Positions 8,093-15,982 of a DNA stretch of 64,000 nt are shown here, one piece after another. The stretch spans positions 248,001-312,000 of the forward strand of contig NZ_NFLU01000001.1 in NCBI RefSeq assembly GCF_002161085.1. The letters are read 5' to 3'. The stretch's first letter is position 1, and the number at the start of each line of letters is the position of its first letter. Position numbers and translations under genes: made by a program. Source of the stretch: Flavonifractor sp. An112 (lineage in GTDB: Bacteria > Bacillota > Clostridia > Oscillospirales > Oscillospiraceae). The notes under the pieces were generated by a model. It did not search any database, was not told the origin of the DNA, and worked only from the letters and a program-made list of their open reading frames with translations.

Positions 8093-9982
8093 ATGAAACT
8101 TCGCTTTCGCCTGCCGGCCGTCGGGCTGGCCGCAAGCCTTTTGCTGACAACCGCTGCCCAGGCGCTCAATCCCTCGCAGGCTCTGACGCTGCTGAACTGG
8201 TACTACCTGGACCCTCTTCCCGACCAGGTATTTGAGCAAACGGATATGAACGGGATTATCCAGGCCCTCGGAGACCCCTACACCGAATATTTTACCGCCG
8301 AAGAGTATGCCGCCTTTCACGCCTCTCTCTCCGACTCTGAGCTGGTAGGCGCCGGCGTTTCCATTCAGCTGGCTGACGATGGTCTGCTGGTAACCCGCGT
8401 GATCCCCGGCTCCGCCGCAGAGGCGGGTGGTCTGCTGGCAGGAGACGTAATTACCGCCATCGATGGCCAGTCTTGTATGAAAATCAGCCTGGAGCAGGCC
8501 TCCGCTCTGCTGGGCGGCGAGGTGGGGACCTCCTTCCAGCTGACTTATCTGCGGGACGGCCAGGCCCACACCGTCACCCTGACCCGCTGCGCCTTTGTGG
8601 TGCCCACCGCCTATACTGAACTTTGGGAGGACCACATCGGCTATGTGGCCTGCGACGCCTTTGGTCCTGAAACCGCCGGTCATGTGCAGGAAGGTTTGGA
8701 AACCTATGGCAGTCAGGCCGACCACTGGATCATGGACCTGCGCAACAACGGCGGCGGAGAAGTGACCGCCGCCCTCAACACCATCAGCTATTTTGCTGGT
8801 CCCAACGATCAGCTGGTTTATATGCGGGCCAGCGACGGCTCCATCAACGCCCAGGGCAGTCAGAGCGCCCAGATCACCGATGAACCGCTCATCGTCCTGA
8901 CCAACTTCTATTCGGCCAGCGCCTCCGAGCTGTTTGCCTCCGCCATTCGGGACACCGGCTCCGGCCTGCTGGTGGGAGACCGCACCTACGGAAAAGGAGT
9001 CGCTCAGATCCTGTTGGACAGCACCCTCTTTCCTGCCTTTTTCTCCGAGGGCGATGCTCTGAAAATGACCGCCTATCGCTTTTTCGGGCCTGCCGGTACC
9101 AGCAACGACACCATCGGCGTCATGCCGCACCTGCTGCTGAATCCGTCCCTGGCGGACGAGGCCGCCGTGCTTCTCTCCAGTCCCGAGCCCCAGGGAGACA
9201 CCTCCGGTACGGCGCGCATTGATCTGAACGGTGCCTGGTACATCGATTTGGAACAAGCCTGCTCCACCTCCTACCAGGCTGCCTTTACCGCGCTGCTGGA
9301 GGCTCTGCCCGACGGAGTCCTGCTGCGGACAGGCACCGGTGATGGCTGGGAGGCCACCACCGCCGCCGATCTGGCCGCCGCCTGCGGCCTCAGCGGCTAT
9401 CATCATCGGGGGTTCTCCGACACCGATCAGTCCCCCTATGCCGATGAAATCGGCCTGCTGGCCACCTACGGCGTGGTACTGGGCGCGGGAGACGGCACCT
9501 ATCGTCCCGCGGAAGCTCTGACCCGGGGACAACTCTGTACCCTGCTGGCCCAGGCCCTGAACTGCAAGGTTCCTACCGGGGAGAGCGCCTTTACCGACGT
9601 GTCCATGGACGACTGGTACGGTCCCTCCGTCAATGCCCTGGCCTCCATGGGACTGGTAAACGGCGTAGGCGGCGGCCGCTTCGCCCCCAACGATCCTGTG
9701 AGCCACGAGCAGTTTATCACCATTCTGTCCCGCCTGGGCAGGAAACTTGATCTGGATCTGATCCAGACCTGGCAGAATCGTCCGGAGGCGGCGTCCGCCG
9801 AGTATCAGAACTATTCCTCCTGGTCCTGGGAGTCGGTATGGCTGCTGGCACAGGATGAGGACGGCCTGCTTTGGGCCGCCCCCAGTGAGATCGATCCCGC
9901 CGGAGTCACCACCCGGGAGGAGGCTGCCGCCCTGACCTGCACTCTGCTGTGCAAGCTGAATCTGCTTCCCTCCCTGATCTGA
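8093..9982 (+). CDS. Secreted S41 (C-terminal processing) peptidase with SLH repeats
   Basis: A 629-residue exported serine protease. A signal peptide (MKLRFRLPAVG, hydrophobic core, AQA cleavage site) is followed by a short N-terminal helical region, a PDZ domain (about 75-165) and the S41 domain with the Ser/Lys dyad S274 (FYSASASE) and K301 (TYGKG). The C-terminal part (about 430-600) contains SLH-type repeats (FSDTDQSPYADEIGLLATYG, FTDVSMDDWYGPSVNALASMG) that would anchor it to secondary cell-wall polymers. The start at 8093 has GGGAGG upstream. It is monocistronic and ends in a terminator. The cleaved substrate is unknown. Confidence 0.92.
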   Translation: MKLRFRLPAVGLAASLLLTTAAQALNPSQALTLLNWYYLDPLPDQVFEQTDMNGIIQALGDPYTEYFTAEEYAAFHASLSDSELVGAGVSIQLADDGLLVTRVIPGSAAEAGGLLAGDVITAIDGQSCMKISLEQASALLGGEVGTSFQLTYLRDGQAHTVTLTRCAFVVPTAYTELWEDHIGYVACDAFGPETAGHVQEGLETYGSQADHWIMDLRNNGGGEVTAALNTISYFAGPNDQLVYMRASDGSINAQGSQSAQITDEPLIVLTNFYSASASELFASAIRDTGSGLLVGDRTYGKGVAQILLDSTLFPAFFSEGDALKMTAYRFFGPAGTSNDTIGVMPHLLLNPSLADEAAVLLSSPEPQGDTSGTARIDLNGAWYIDLEQACSTSYQAAFTALLEALPDGVLLRTGTGDGWEATTAADLAAACGLSGYHHRGFSDTDQSPYADEIGLLATYGVVLGAGDGTYRPAEALTRGQLCTLLAQALNCKVPTGESAFTDVSMDDWYGPSVNALASMGLVNGVGGGRFAPNDPVSHEQFITILSRLGRKLDLDLIQTWQNRPEAASAEYQNYSSWSWESVWLLAQDEDGLLWAAPSEIDPAGVTTREEAAALTCTLLCKLNLLPSLI

Positions 9983-9985
9983 GCC

Positions 9986-10018
9986 AAAGCGCCCTTCGCT
10001 GTGCGAAGGGCGCTTTTC
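9986..10018 (+). terminator. Intrinsic terminator
   Basis: The stem AGCGCCCTTCGC pairs with GCGAAGGGCGCT, followed by TTTT. Confidence 0.85.
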
Positions 10019-10074
10019 CGGCTTTCTTCACAGAAACTTTATCATTTCCACCCTCCTTTCTCCCTGTTTCCGCA

Positions 10075-10103
10075 TGGACTTTTCTCTTCCGCTATGGTAG
10101 AAT
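10075..10103 (+). promoter_or_regulatory. Candidate promoter of the tagA-tmk operon
   Basis: TGGACT (10075-10080), a 17-bp spacer and TAGAAT (10098-10103). Confidence 0.45.
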
Positions 10104-10145
10104 GGTGTGAAATTGTGGACTTGATCCAATCGGAGGCAATTCATT

Positions 10146-10868
10146 TTGAGGACAGATGTTTTGGGCGTCGGCTTCGACGACCTGACGTTGGATGAGGCGG
10201 TACAGACTGGCTCCGGGCTGGTGGAAGCGGACGGCTTTCACTATGCTGTGACCCCCAACCCGGAATTTATCCTGGCCGCCCGGAAAAACCCCGAATTCAA
10301 GCAGGCCCTGCTGGGGGCTGACCTGGTGCTGGCCGACGGCATCGGTGTGATCTACTCCGCCAAGATTCTGGGCCGCCCCCTGAAAAGCAAAGTGCCGGGC
10401 ATCGATTTTGCCCAGCGGCTGGTGGCATGGATGGCGGAACACGGAAAGCGGCTCTTTCTGCTGGGCGCCAAACCCGGCGTGGCCGAGCTGGCCGCTGCCA
10501 ACCTGAAGAGTACCTATCCCGGACTTATTGTCTGCGGTACCCACGACGGCTACTTCAAGGAGGACGGTCCGGTGGTGGAGGAAATCCGCGCCGCCGCCGC
10601 AGATGTGGTCTTTGTCTGTCTGGGCGCGCCCAAGCAGGAGTTCTGGATGGTACAGAACGGTCCCGCTACCGGCGCGCACCTGATGATCGGCCTGGGCGGC
10701 TCCCTGGACGTCTTTGCCGGCGTGGTGGAACGGGCTCCCAAGGCCTTTCAAAAGCTGGGGCTGGAGTGGCTCCACCGGCTCATCAAGGAGCCCAAGCGCA
10801 TCGGGCGCATGGCCAAGCTCCCTCTGGTGCTGTGGTATGCCGTAGGCGCCCGGATCAGGAGGCGCTGA
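10146..10868 (+). CDS. WecG/TagA/CpsF-family glycosyltransferase
   Basis: A 240-residue GT26-family enzyme. Relatives add ManNAc (or ManNAcA) to GlcNAc-PP-undecaprenol in teichoic acid or exopolysaccharide synthesis at the inner face of the membrane. Family motifs are clear: TPNPEFILAARKNPEF, LADGIGVIYSAKILGR, LFLLGAKPGVAE, FVCLGAPKQEFW and GLGGSLDVFAG. The start is a TTG codon at 10146 with GGAGG nine bases upstream; no ATG fits. It is the first of four closely packed genes (kinase, DJ-1, cyclo-ligase). The actual sugar is inferred from the family only. Confidence 0.9.
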   Translation: MRTDVLGVGFDDLTLDEAVQTGSGLVEADGFHYAVTPNPEFILAARKNPEFKQALLGADLVLADGIGVIYSAKILGRPLKSKVPGIDFAQRLVAWMAEHGKRLFLLGAKPGVAELAAANLKSTYPGLIVCGTHDGYFKEDGPVVEEIRAAAADVVFVCLGAPKQEFWMVQNGPATGAHLMIGLGGSLDVFAGVVERAPKAFQKLGLEWLHRLIKEPKRIGRMAKLPLVLWYAVGARIRRR

Positions 10869-10869
10869 C

Positions 10870-11541
10870 ATGGCAGGAAAGCTGATTGTGTTTGAAGGAA
10901 CCGACGGCTCCGGCAAATCCACCCAGTTCAAGCTGCTGTGTCAGCGGCTGGAGCAGGAGGATATCTCCTTCCGCCGTCTGGTCTTTCCCCAGTATCAGGA
11001 GCCCTCTTCCGCCCTGCTGCGGATGTATCTGGGCGGTGAGTTTGGCTCCCATCCCTCTGACGTAAATCCCTATGCCGCCTCCACCTTCTACGCGGTGGAT
11101 CGGTACGCATCTTGGAAGAAGGTGTGGGGAGACTACTACCGGAACGGCGGGCTGGTACTCTCTGACCGGTACACCACCTCCAACGCCGTCCACCAGGCCA
11201 GCAAGCTACCTGAGGACCAGTGGGAGGAGTTCTTTCATTGGCTCTTTGACTTTGAATGTAGCAAATTGGGACTGCCCTTCCCCGACCAGGTGATCTATCT
11301 GGATATGCCCACAGAACGGGCCGTGGAGCTGCTGCGCAGCCGGGAGGCGGCCACCCATACCAAAGGCGATATTCACGAAGTAGATACCGATTATCTGGCC
11401 CTGTGCCGCCGCACCGCTCTGCGGGCGGCTGACTGCCTGGGCTGGCACAAGGTCCCCTGCGTGGACCAGACAGGACGTCTGCGCTCCACGGAAGAAATCC
11501 ACCAAGACATCTGGGCTATGGTGGCCCAAATCATAAAATGA
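10870..11541 (+). CDS. Thymidylate kinase-like P-loop kinase
   Basis: A 223-residue nucleotide kinase of the dTMP kinase family, expected to make dTDP from dTMP. The P-loop FEGTDGSGKST covers residues 8-18, and the DRY-type substrate motif appears as SDRYTTSN (around residue 98). The LID-like segment carries RSREAATHTKGD. The region around the substrate motif differs from classical Tmk (TTSNAVHQ rather than a typical SLAYQ), so it could be a paralogue with another substrate. It starts one base after the stop of the glycosyltransferase gene. Confidence 0.8.
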   Translation: MAGKLIVFEGTDGSGKSTQFKLLCQRLEQEDISFRRLVFPQYQEPSSALLRMYLGGEFGSHPSDVNPYAASTFYAVDRYASWKKVWGDYYRNGGLVLSDRYTTSNAVHQASKLPEDQWEEFFHWLFDFECSKLGLPFPDQVIYLDMPTERAVELLRSREAATHTKGDIHEVDTDYLALCRRTALRAADCLGWHKVPCVDQTGRLRSTEEIHQDIWAMVAQIIK

Positions 11542-11552
11542 GGTGCTGTTGA

Positions 11553-12098
11553 ATGGTAGCTATTTTACTGGGTAACGGGTTTGAAGAGAGCGAAGCTCTG
11601 GTCCCCGCCGACCTGCTGCGTCGGGCTGGTGTCAAGGTAGCTCTGGTGGGCCTGGACGGACTTCAGGTCACCGGCAGCCACGGGATCACTGTCACGGCGG
11701 ACACCACGCTGGACCAACTGGAGCCCGACCAGCTGCGGATGCTCATGCTTCCCGGCGGACTGGGCGGCGTAGAGGCCATCAGCGGTGATATGCGGGCTCA
11801 GGCCCTCATCCAGCGCTGCTATGATCACGGCTGCTGGCTGGCCGCCATCTGTGCTGCTCCCACCATTCTGGCCAACCTGGGGATGCTGGACCGCCGCAAC
11901 GCGGTGTGTTACCCCGGTATGGAGGATCTGATGGGTTCCGCTGTGGTGCAGAAGGGTTGCTCCGTCGTGGTGGATGGCCACATCGTCACCGGCGAGGCCG
12001 CCGGTTCCGCCTTCCCCTTCGGCCTGAAGCTGGTAGAGATTCTGAAGGGGCCTGCCGCTGCTGCCCAGGTAAAGGATGCCGTCCACTATCACGGCTGA
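11553..12098 (+). CDS. DJ-1/PfpI-family protein (YajL-like)
   Basis: A 181-residue flavodoxin-like cytoplasmic protein. The nucleophilic cysteine is C100 in AAICAAP, and the conserved acidic residue lies in NGFEESEA (E11/E12). The length and motifs match the DJ-1/YajL/ThiJ group, proposed to act as chaperones or glyoxalase/deglycase-type enzymes; the in vivo role is uncertain. It lies 11 bp after the kinase and overlaps the cyclo-ligase by 23 bp. Confidence 0.88.
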   Translation: MVAILLGNGFEESEALVPADLLRRAGVKVALVGLDGLQVTGSHGITVTADTTLDQLEPDQLRMLMLPGGLGGVEAISGDMRAQALIQRCYDHGCWLAAICAAPTILANLGMLDRRNAVCYPGMEDLMGSAVVQKGCSVVVDGHIVTGEAAGSAFPFGLKLVEILKGPAAAAQVKDAVHYHG

Positions 12099-12660
12099 GA
12101 AGGCCCGCCTGCGCCGTCAGGCACTGGACTGGCTGGCCACGCTGTCATCTCAGGCGCGGATTGCCGGAGATGAAGTCCTGTTTCGCCGTTTTCTGGCCCT
12201 GCCTCAGATAGAGTCCGCCCGGACCGTCCTGCTCTACCACGGCATGGACACCGAACCGGACACCGTCCGGCTGCTGTCACCCCTGTGGGATATAGGAAAG
12301 CAGGTGTGTCTGCCCAGGTGCCTGCCGGGGAACCAAATGGAGGCCAGGCTCGTCCAAAGGGACAGTACCCTCATCCGCCATCCCTACGGAATGCTGGAGC
12401 CGGGCCTGGACTGTCCCCTCATCCCACCGGACCAGATCGATCTGGTTCTGGTGCCTGGACTGGCCTTTGACCGCTCCGGCGGCCGTCTTGGACGTGGCGG
12501 CGGGTATTACGACCGCTGGCTGGCCGGATTTTCCGGCGTCACTGCCGCGCTGTGCCGGGATGGACTGCTGATGGAGGCCATTCCCCGTCTCCCCCACGAC
12601 CTGGGGGTGGATCTGGTGATCACTGAAACCAGCCTGTACGGCCCGTCCGCACCGGGATAG
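12076..12660 (+). CDS. 5-formyltetrahydrofolate cyclo-ligase
   Basis: A 194-residue enzyme converting 5-formyl-THF to 5,10-methenyl-THF with ATP, in one-carbon metabolism. The family signature LGRGGGYYDRWLA is at about residues 138-150, preceded by the substrate-site stretch VLVPGLAFDRSG. The N-terminal basic helix (EKARLRRQALDWL) is typical. It overlaps the 3' end of the DJ-1 gene by 23 bp, which suggests coupled translation. It is the last gene of the operon. Confidence 0.9.
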   Translation: MPSTITAEKARLRRQALDWLATLSSQARIAGDEVLFRRFLALPQIESARTVLLYHGMDTEPDTVRLLSPLWDIGKQVCLPRCLPGNQMEARLVQRDSTLIRHPYGMLEPGLDCPLIPPDQIDLVLVPGLAFDRSGGRLGRGGGYYDRWLAGFSGVTAALCRDGLLMEAIPRLPHDLGVDLVITETSLYGPSAPG

Positions 12661-12662
12661 GA

Positions 12663-12692
12663 GAAAAGCGGGGCCTGAGGCCCCGCTTCCCC
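12663..12692. terminator. Bidirectional terminator
   Basis: AAGCGGGGCCTGAGGCCCCGCTT forms a perfect stem. On the minus strand it ends in CTTTTC, giving a fair terminator for the cysteine-rich gene; on the plus strand the T run is weak. Confidence 0.7.
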
Positions 12693-12706
12693 GCGGTACG
12701 TACGGC

Positions 12707-12859
12707 TTAGCAGCAGCCGTCGTTGCAACCGCAGTTGTTGTTGCAGCCGCAGCTGTTGCCGCAGCTGTTCCCGCCGCCGCAGCAGCAGCACAGCAGGATG
12801 ATGATCAGGATGATCCACAGGCAGCTGCTGCCGCCAAAACCGTTATTGCCGAAACACAT
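12707..12859 (-). CDS. 50-residue cysteine-rich small protein
   Basis: A short gene on the minus strand with AGGTGA upstream of its ATG. It encodes 50 residues: MCFGNNGFGGSSC, a hydrophobic run (LWIILIIILL), a CCCC block, then a Gly/Asn/Cys tail with repeated CG and NCG patterns. There are 13 cysteines in all. It resembles the small high-cysteine, chorion-like proteins often annotated in Clostridia. The function is unknown; a spore-coat or membrane-anchored metal-binding role is possible but only inferred. A terminator follows. Confidence 0.7.
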   Translation of the reverse strand: MCFGNNGFGGSSCLWIILIIILLCCCCGGGNSCGNSCGCNNNCGCNDGCC

Positions 12860-12960
12860 TGTCGTCTCACCTCACTTGCTTGAACTGACCTATTCTATGC
12901 AGGGGCGGAGATCCTGGTTCCGGCAAGCTACTGTTTTTCATTCGATTAGGAGTTGAACCT

Positions 12961-14196
12961 ATGTCTCAGGAAGATTATCGCAACGAGGGCCGCCGGGAGC
13001 CCCCTTCCCACGCCAATCACGGTGGAAAGCGCCTGGCACCTTCCAGCCGCCCTTCCAGCCGTCCGTCTAACCGCCCGTCCGGCCGCTCCTCCTCCGACCC
13101 GGAGCATCAGACTCAGCCCCGGCCCCGCAAGAAGCGCAAACGTCTGGGCTCATGGGGTATTCTGATCTATGTGGTATGCGTGCTGGGCGCCTCCGTCCTG
13201 CTGGCGGGGGTCAGCTGGATGTGGGCCAACGACATTCTCGCCCTGAACAAGGCCCCCCTCACCGCCGTGGTGGAGATCAAGGAGGGCGACACGGTGGATC
13301 AGGTGGCCGACAAGCTGAAGGATGCGGGCCTGATCGAATACAAATTTGTATTCAAGCTCTTCTGCAGCTTTACCCACGTCTCGGGCCAGGCCGGAGACGA
13401 CGACGCCAAGATCACCCCGGGCAGCTATGAGCTGAACACTGATATGGACTACCGTGCCCTCATCAGCAGCATGGGCTCCAGTTCCGCCAACCGGCTCACC
13501 ACCACGGTGACCATCCCGGAGGGCACCACCGAGGCCCAGATCTTCGAAATGCTGGAGAAGGCAGGCGTGGCCACGGTGGAGGATCTGACCGAGACTGCCG
13601 CCAACTACGACTTCAAGTTCTCCTTCCTCCAGGGCGTGCTGCCTCTGGGAGACGCCAAGCGTCTGGAGGGCTACCTCTTCCCCGACACTTACGAGTTCTA
13701 TATGGGCGAGGACCCGGTGAGCGTGCTCAACAAGATGATCCTTCGCTTTGACGAGATCTTCACCGATGAGATGCGCCAGACCATGACGGACAAGGGCATG
13801 AGCGTCAACGACGCCGTCATCATCGCCTCCATGATTGAGAAGGAGACCGACGGCACCGATCAGGGCAAGATCTCCTCGGTGATCTACAACCGTCTCAACA
13901 AGCCCACCAGCGAGACGGCGGGCTATCTGAACATCGATGCCACCATCCTGTATGTCACCGGAGGCACCCAAGTAAACACCCAGGCGGATACCCCCTATAA
14001 CACCTATACCCACAAGGGGCTTCCCCCCACCGCCATCTCCTGTCCCGGTGTGGACGCCCTGAAGGCGGCGGTGAACCCCGACTCCACCAATTACTACTAC
14101 TACGCCCTGGGCGACGACGGGGTACACCACTTCTTCCGCTCCAGCAGTGAGCACCAATCTTTCCTCAAGAGCCAGGAGCTGTACAAGAATGACTAA
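12961..14196 (+). CDS. mltG: Endolytic transglycosylase MltG
   Basis: A 411-residue YceG/MltG-family enzyme that cuts nascent peptidoglycan strands and sets glycan length at the outer face of the membrane. The N-terminal 60 residues are disordered and rich in Ser/Pro/Arg. A transmembrane helix follows at about 66-88, then a LysM-like region (VEIKEGDTVDQVADKLKDAG) and the catalytic domain. The catalytic glutamate is in IASMIEKET, and the substrate-groove motif YNTYTHKGLPPTAI is present. Its last 8 bp overlap the U32 peptidase gene. Confidence 0.93.
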   Translation: MSQEDYRNEGRREPPSHANHGGKRLAPSSRPSSRPSNRPSGRSSSDPEHQTQPRPRKKRKRLGSWGILIYVVCVLGASVLLAGVSWMWANDILALNKAPLTAVVEIKEGDTVDQVADKLKDAGLIEYKFVFKLFCSFTHVSGQAGDDDAKITPGSYELNTDMDYRALISSMGSSSANRLTTTVTIPEGTTEAQIFEMLEKAGVATVEDLTETAANYDFKFSFLQGVLPLGDAKRLEGYLFPDTYEFYMGEDPVSVLNKMILRFDEIFTDEMRQTMTDKGMSVNDAVIIASMIEKETDGTDQGKISSVIYNRLNKPTSETAGYLNIDATILYVTGGTQVNTQADTPYNTYTHKGLPPTAISCPGVDALKAAVNPDSTNYYYYALGDDGVHHFFRSSSEHQSFLKSQELYKND

Positions 14197-15403
14197 ACAA
14201 ATCGAACTGCTCTCCCCCGCCGGGGACATGGAACGGCTGAAAATGTCCCTGGCCTACGGGGCGGACGCGGTCTATCTGGCGGGCAACGATTTCGGTATGC
14301 GGGCCTTTGCCGGCAACTTCACTCCGGACGAGATGCGCCAGGCGGTGGAGCTGTGCCACAGCAAGGGCGTGTCCATCCACGTCACCTGCAACACCATGCC
14401 CCGCAACGACGAGGTAGCCCGGCTGCCCCAGTGGCTGGAGTACCTCCAGGACCTGGGGGTGGACGCCGCCATCGTGGCCGACGTGGGGGTGCTCTCCCTG
14501 CTGAAAAAGCACGCCCCCAAGGTCAAGGCCCATATCTCCACCCAGGCCAGCATCTCCAACTATCAGGCCGCCCGGGCCTGGTATGAGCTGGGGGCCAGCC
14601 GGGTGATTCTGGCCCGGGAGCTGTCTCTGGACGAGATCCGGGAGATTCGGGCCAAAGCCCCCAAGGAACTGGAGATCGAGGCCTTTGTCCACGGGGCCAT
14701 GTGCGTCAGCTACTCCGGCCGGTGTCTGCTCTCCAACTATATGACCGGGCGGGACGCCAACCGGGGCGCCTGTGCCCAGCCCTGCCGCTACAAGTACGCC
14801 CTGATGGAGGAGAAGCGCCCCGGGGAATACTTCCCCATCGGCGAGGACGAAGGGGGCGCCTATATCATGAACTCCCGGGATATGTGCATGATCGACCATA
14901 TTCCGGAGCTGATGGAGGCCGGGCTCAACTCCCTCAAGGTAGAGGGCCGGGCCAAGAGCGCCTACTACGCCGCCGCCGTCACCGCCGCCTACCGCCACGC
15001 CATCGACGCGGCGGCGGAGGGCCGTCCTCTGGACCCGGTGTGGCGGGAAGAGGTGGAGAAAGTGAGCCACCGCCCCTACTCCACCGGCTTCTACTTCGGC
15101 CAGCCCGGCCAGTACACCGGCGACGCCCGCTATGTCCGGGAGTGGCAGGTGGTGGCCATCGTCACCGCCTGCGATTCCGAGGGCAACGCCACCCTGTCCC
15201 TGCGCAACAAGTTTGCCGTGGGGGACACGCTGGAGCTGGTGGGCCCCAACGTGTCCGCCACCCCCTTTGCCGCCGGTGCCATGGAGGACGAAAACGGCTG
15301 GCCCCTCACCGAGCCCCGCACCCCCCAGATGATATTCCGCATGAAGCTGCCCCGTCCGGTGCCCCCCCTGTCCATCCTTCGGGCCTGCCGGGAAAATTCC
15401 TGA
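14189..15403 (+). CDS. U32-family peptidase (collagenase-like)
   Basis: A 404-residue protein of the peptidase U32 family. The start at 14189 overlaps the mltG stop by 8 bp. Family marks are the N-terminal LLSPAGDMERLKMSLAYGAD, the signature EAFVHGAMCVSYSGRCLLS with its cysteines, NRGACAQPCRYKY, and SLKVEGRAKSAYYAA. Relatives act in tRNA hydroxylation (TrhP/RlhA) as well as proteolysis, and iron-sulfur cysteines are likely, so tRNA or rRNA modification is a real alternative to peptidase activity. Confidence 0.9.
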   Translation: MTKQIELLSPAGDMERLKMSLAYGADAVYLAGNDFGMRAFAGNFTPDEMRQAVELCHSKGVSIHVTCNTMPRNDEVARLPQWLEYLQDLGVDAAIVADVGVLSLLKKHAPKVKAHISTQASISNYQAARAWYELGASRVILARELSLDEIREIRAKAPKELEIEAFVHGAMCVSYSGRCLLSNYMTGRDANRGACAQPCRYKYALMEEKRPGEYFPIGEDEGGAYIMNSRDMCMIDHIPELMEAGLNSLKVEGRAKSAYYAAAVTAAYRHAIDAAAEGRPLDPVWREEVEKVSHRPYSTGFYFGQPGQYTGDARYVREWQVVAIVTACDSEGNATLSLRNKFAVGDTLELVGPNVSATPFAAGAMEDENGWPLTEPRTPQMIFRMKLPRPVPPLSILRACRENS

Positions 15404-15406
15404 TAT

Positions 15407-15441
15407 AAAAAGTCCAGGCGAAGTTCGCCTGGACTTTTTTG
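15407..15441 (+). terminator. Intrinsic terminator
   Basis: AGTCCAGGCGAA pairs with TTCGCCTGGACT, followed by six T. Confidence 0.9.
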
Positions 15442-15490
15442 TGACCTGAGCCCTCGCCCAGTCGTTATATGGGTGAAAGGAGGCGGTACG

Positions 15491-15982
15491 ATGAAAGAAA
15501 ACGACCCTTTGATCCGCCGGTTTGAAGCCGCCTATTCCGCCCATGGTACTTCGGTTTACCGGCTGGCCATGGTCTATCTGGGCCGCCCGGCGGACGCCGA
15601 GGATGTGACTCAGGAGGTCTTTCTCAAGCTGCTGTACAAGGCCCCCGCCTTTGCCGACGGGGAACACGAAAAGCGCTGGCTGCTGCGGGTGACCGCCAAT
15701 CTGTGCCGGGACCAGCTGAAAACTTTTTGGCGGCGGCAGACAGTGGCCCTGGATGAGAGCTGCCCTGTGCGGTCAGGGCCGGATCGGGCGGTGCTGGAGA
15801 CCATTCTGGCCCTGCCCGAGACCTACAAGGGCCCCATTCACCTCCACTACTACGAGGGCTACTCGGTGGCGGAGGTGGCCGAGATCCTGAAGCTGAGCCA
15901 GTCGGCGGTCAAAATGCGGCTAAAGCGAGGCCGGGAGCTGCTGAAACTGGAACTGGACACCGGATGGGAGGGAAGCGTATGA
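15491..15982 (+). CDS. ECF-type RNA polymerase sigma factor
   Basis: A 163-residue sigma-70 family protein. Region 2 spans about residues 10-75 (AEDVTQEVFLKLL) and region 4 about 105-155 (YEGYSVAEVAEILKLSQSAVKMRLKRGRE). AAAGGAGGC upstream fixes ATG 15491. Its stop overlaps the ATG of the next gene (ATGA), a membrane protein that looks like its anti-sigma factor. The signal is unknown. Confidence 0.92.
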   Translation: MKENDPLIRRFEAAYSAHGTSVYRLAMVYLGRPADAEDVTQEVFLKLLYKAPAFADGEHEKRWLLRVTANLCRDQLKTFWRRQTVALDESCPVRSGPDRAVLETILALPETYKGPIHLHYYEGYSVAEVAEILKLSQSAVKMRLKRGRELLKLELDTGWEGSV

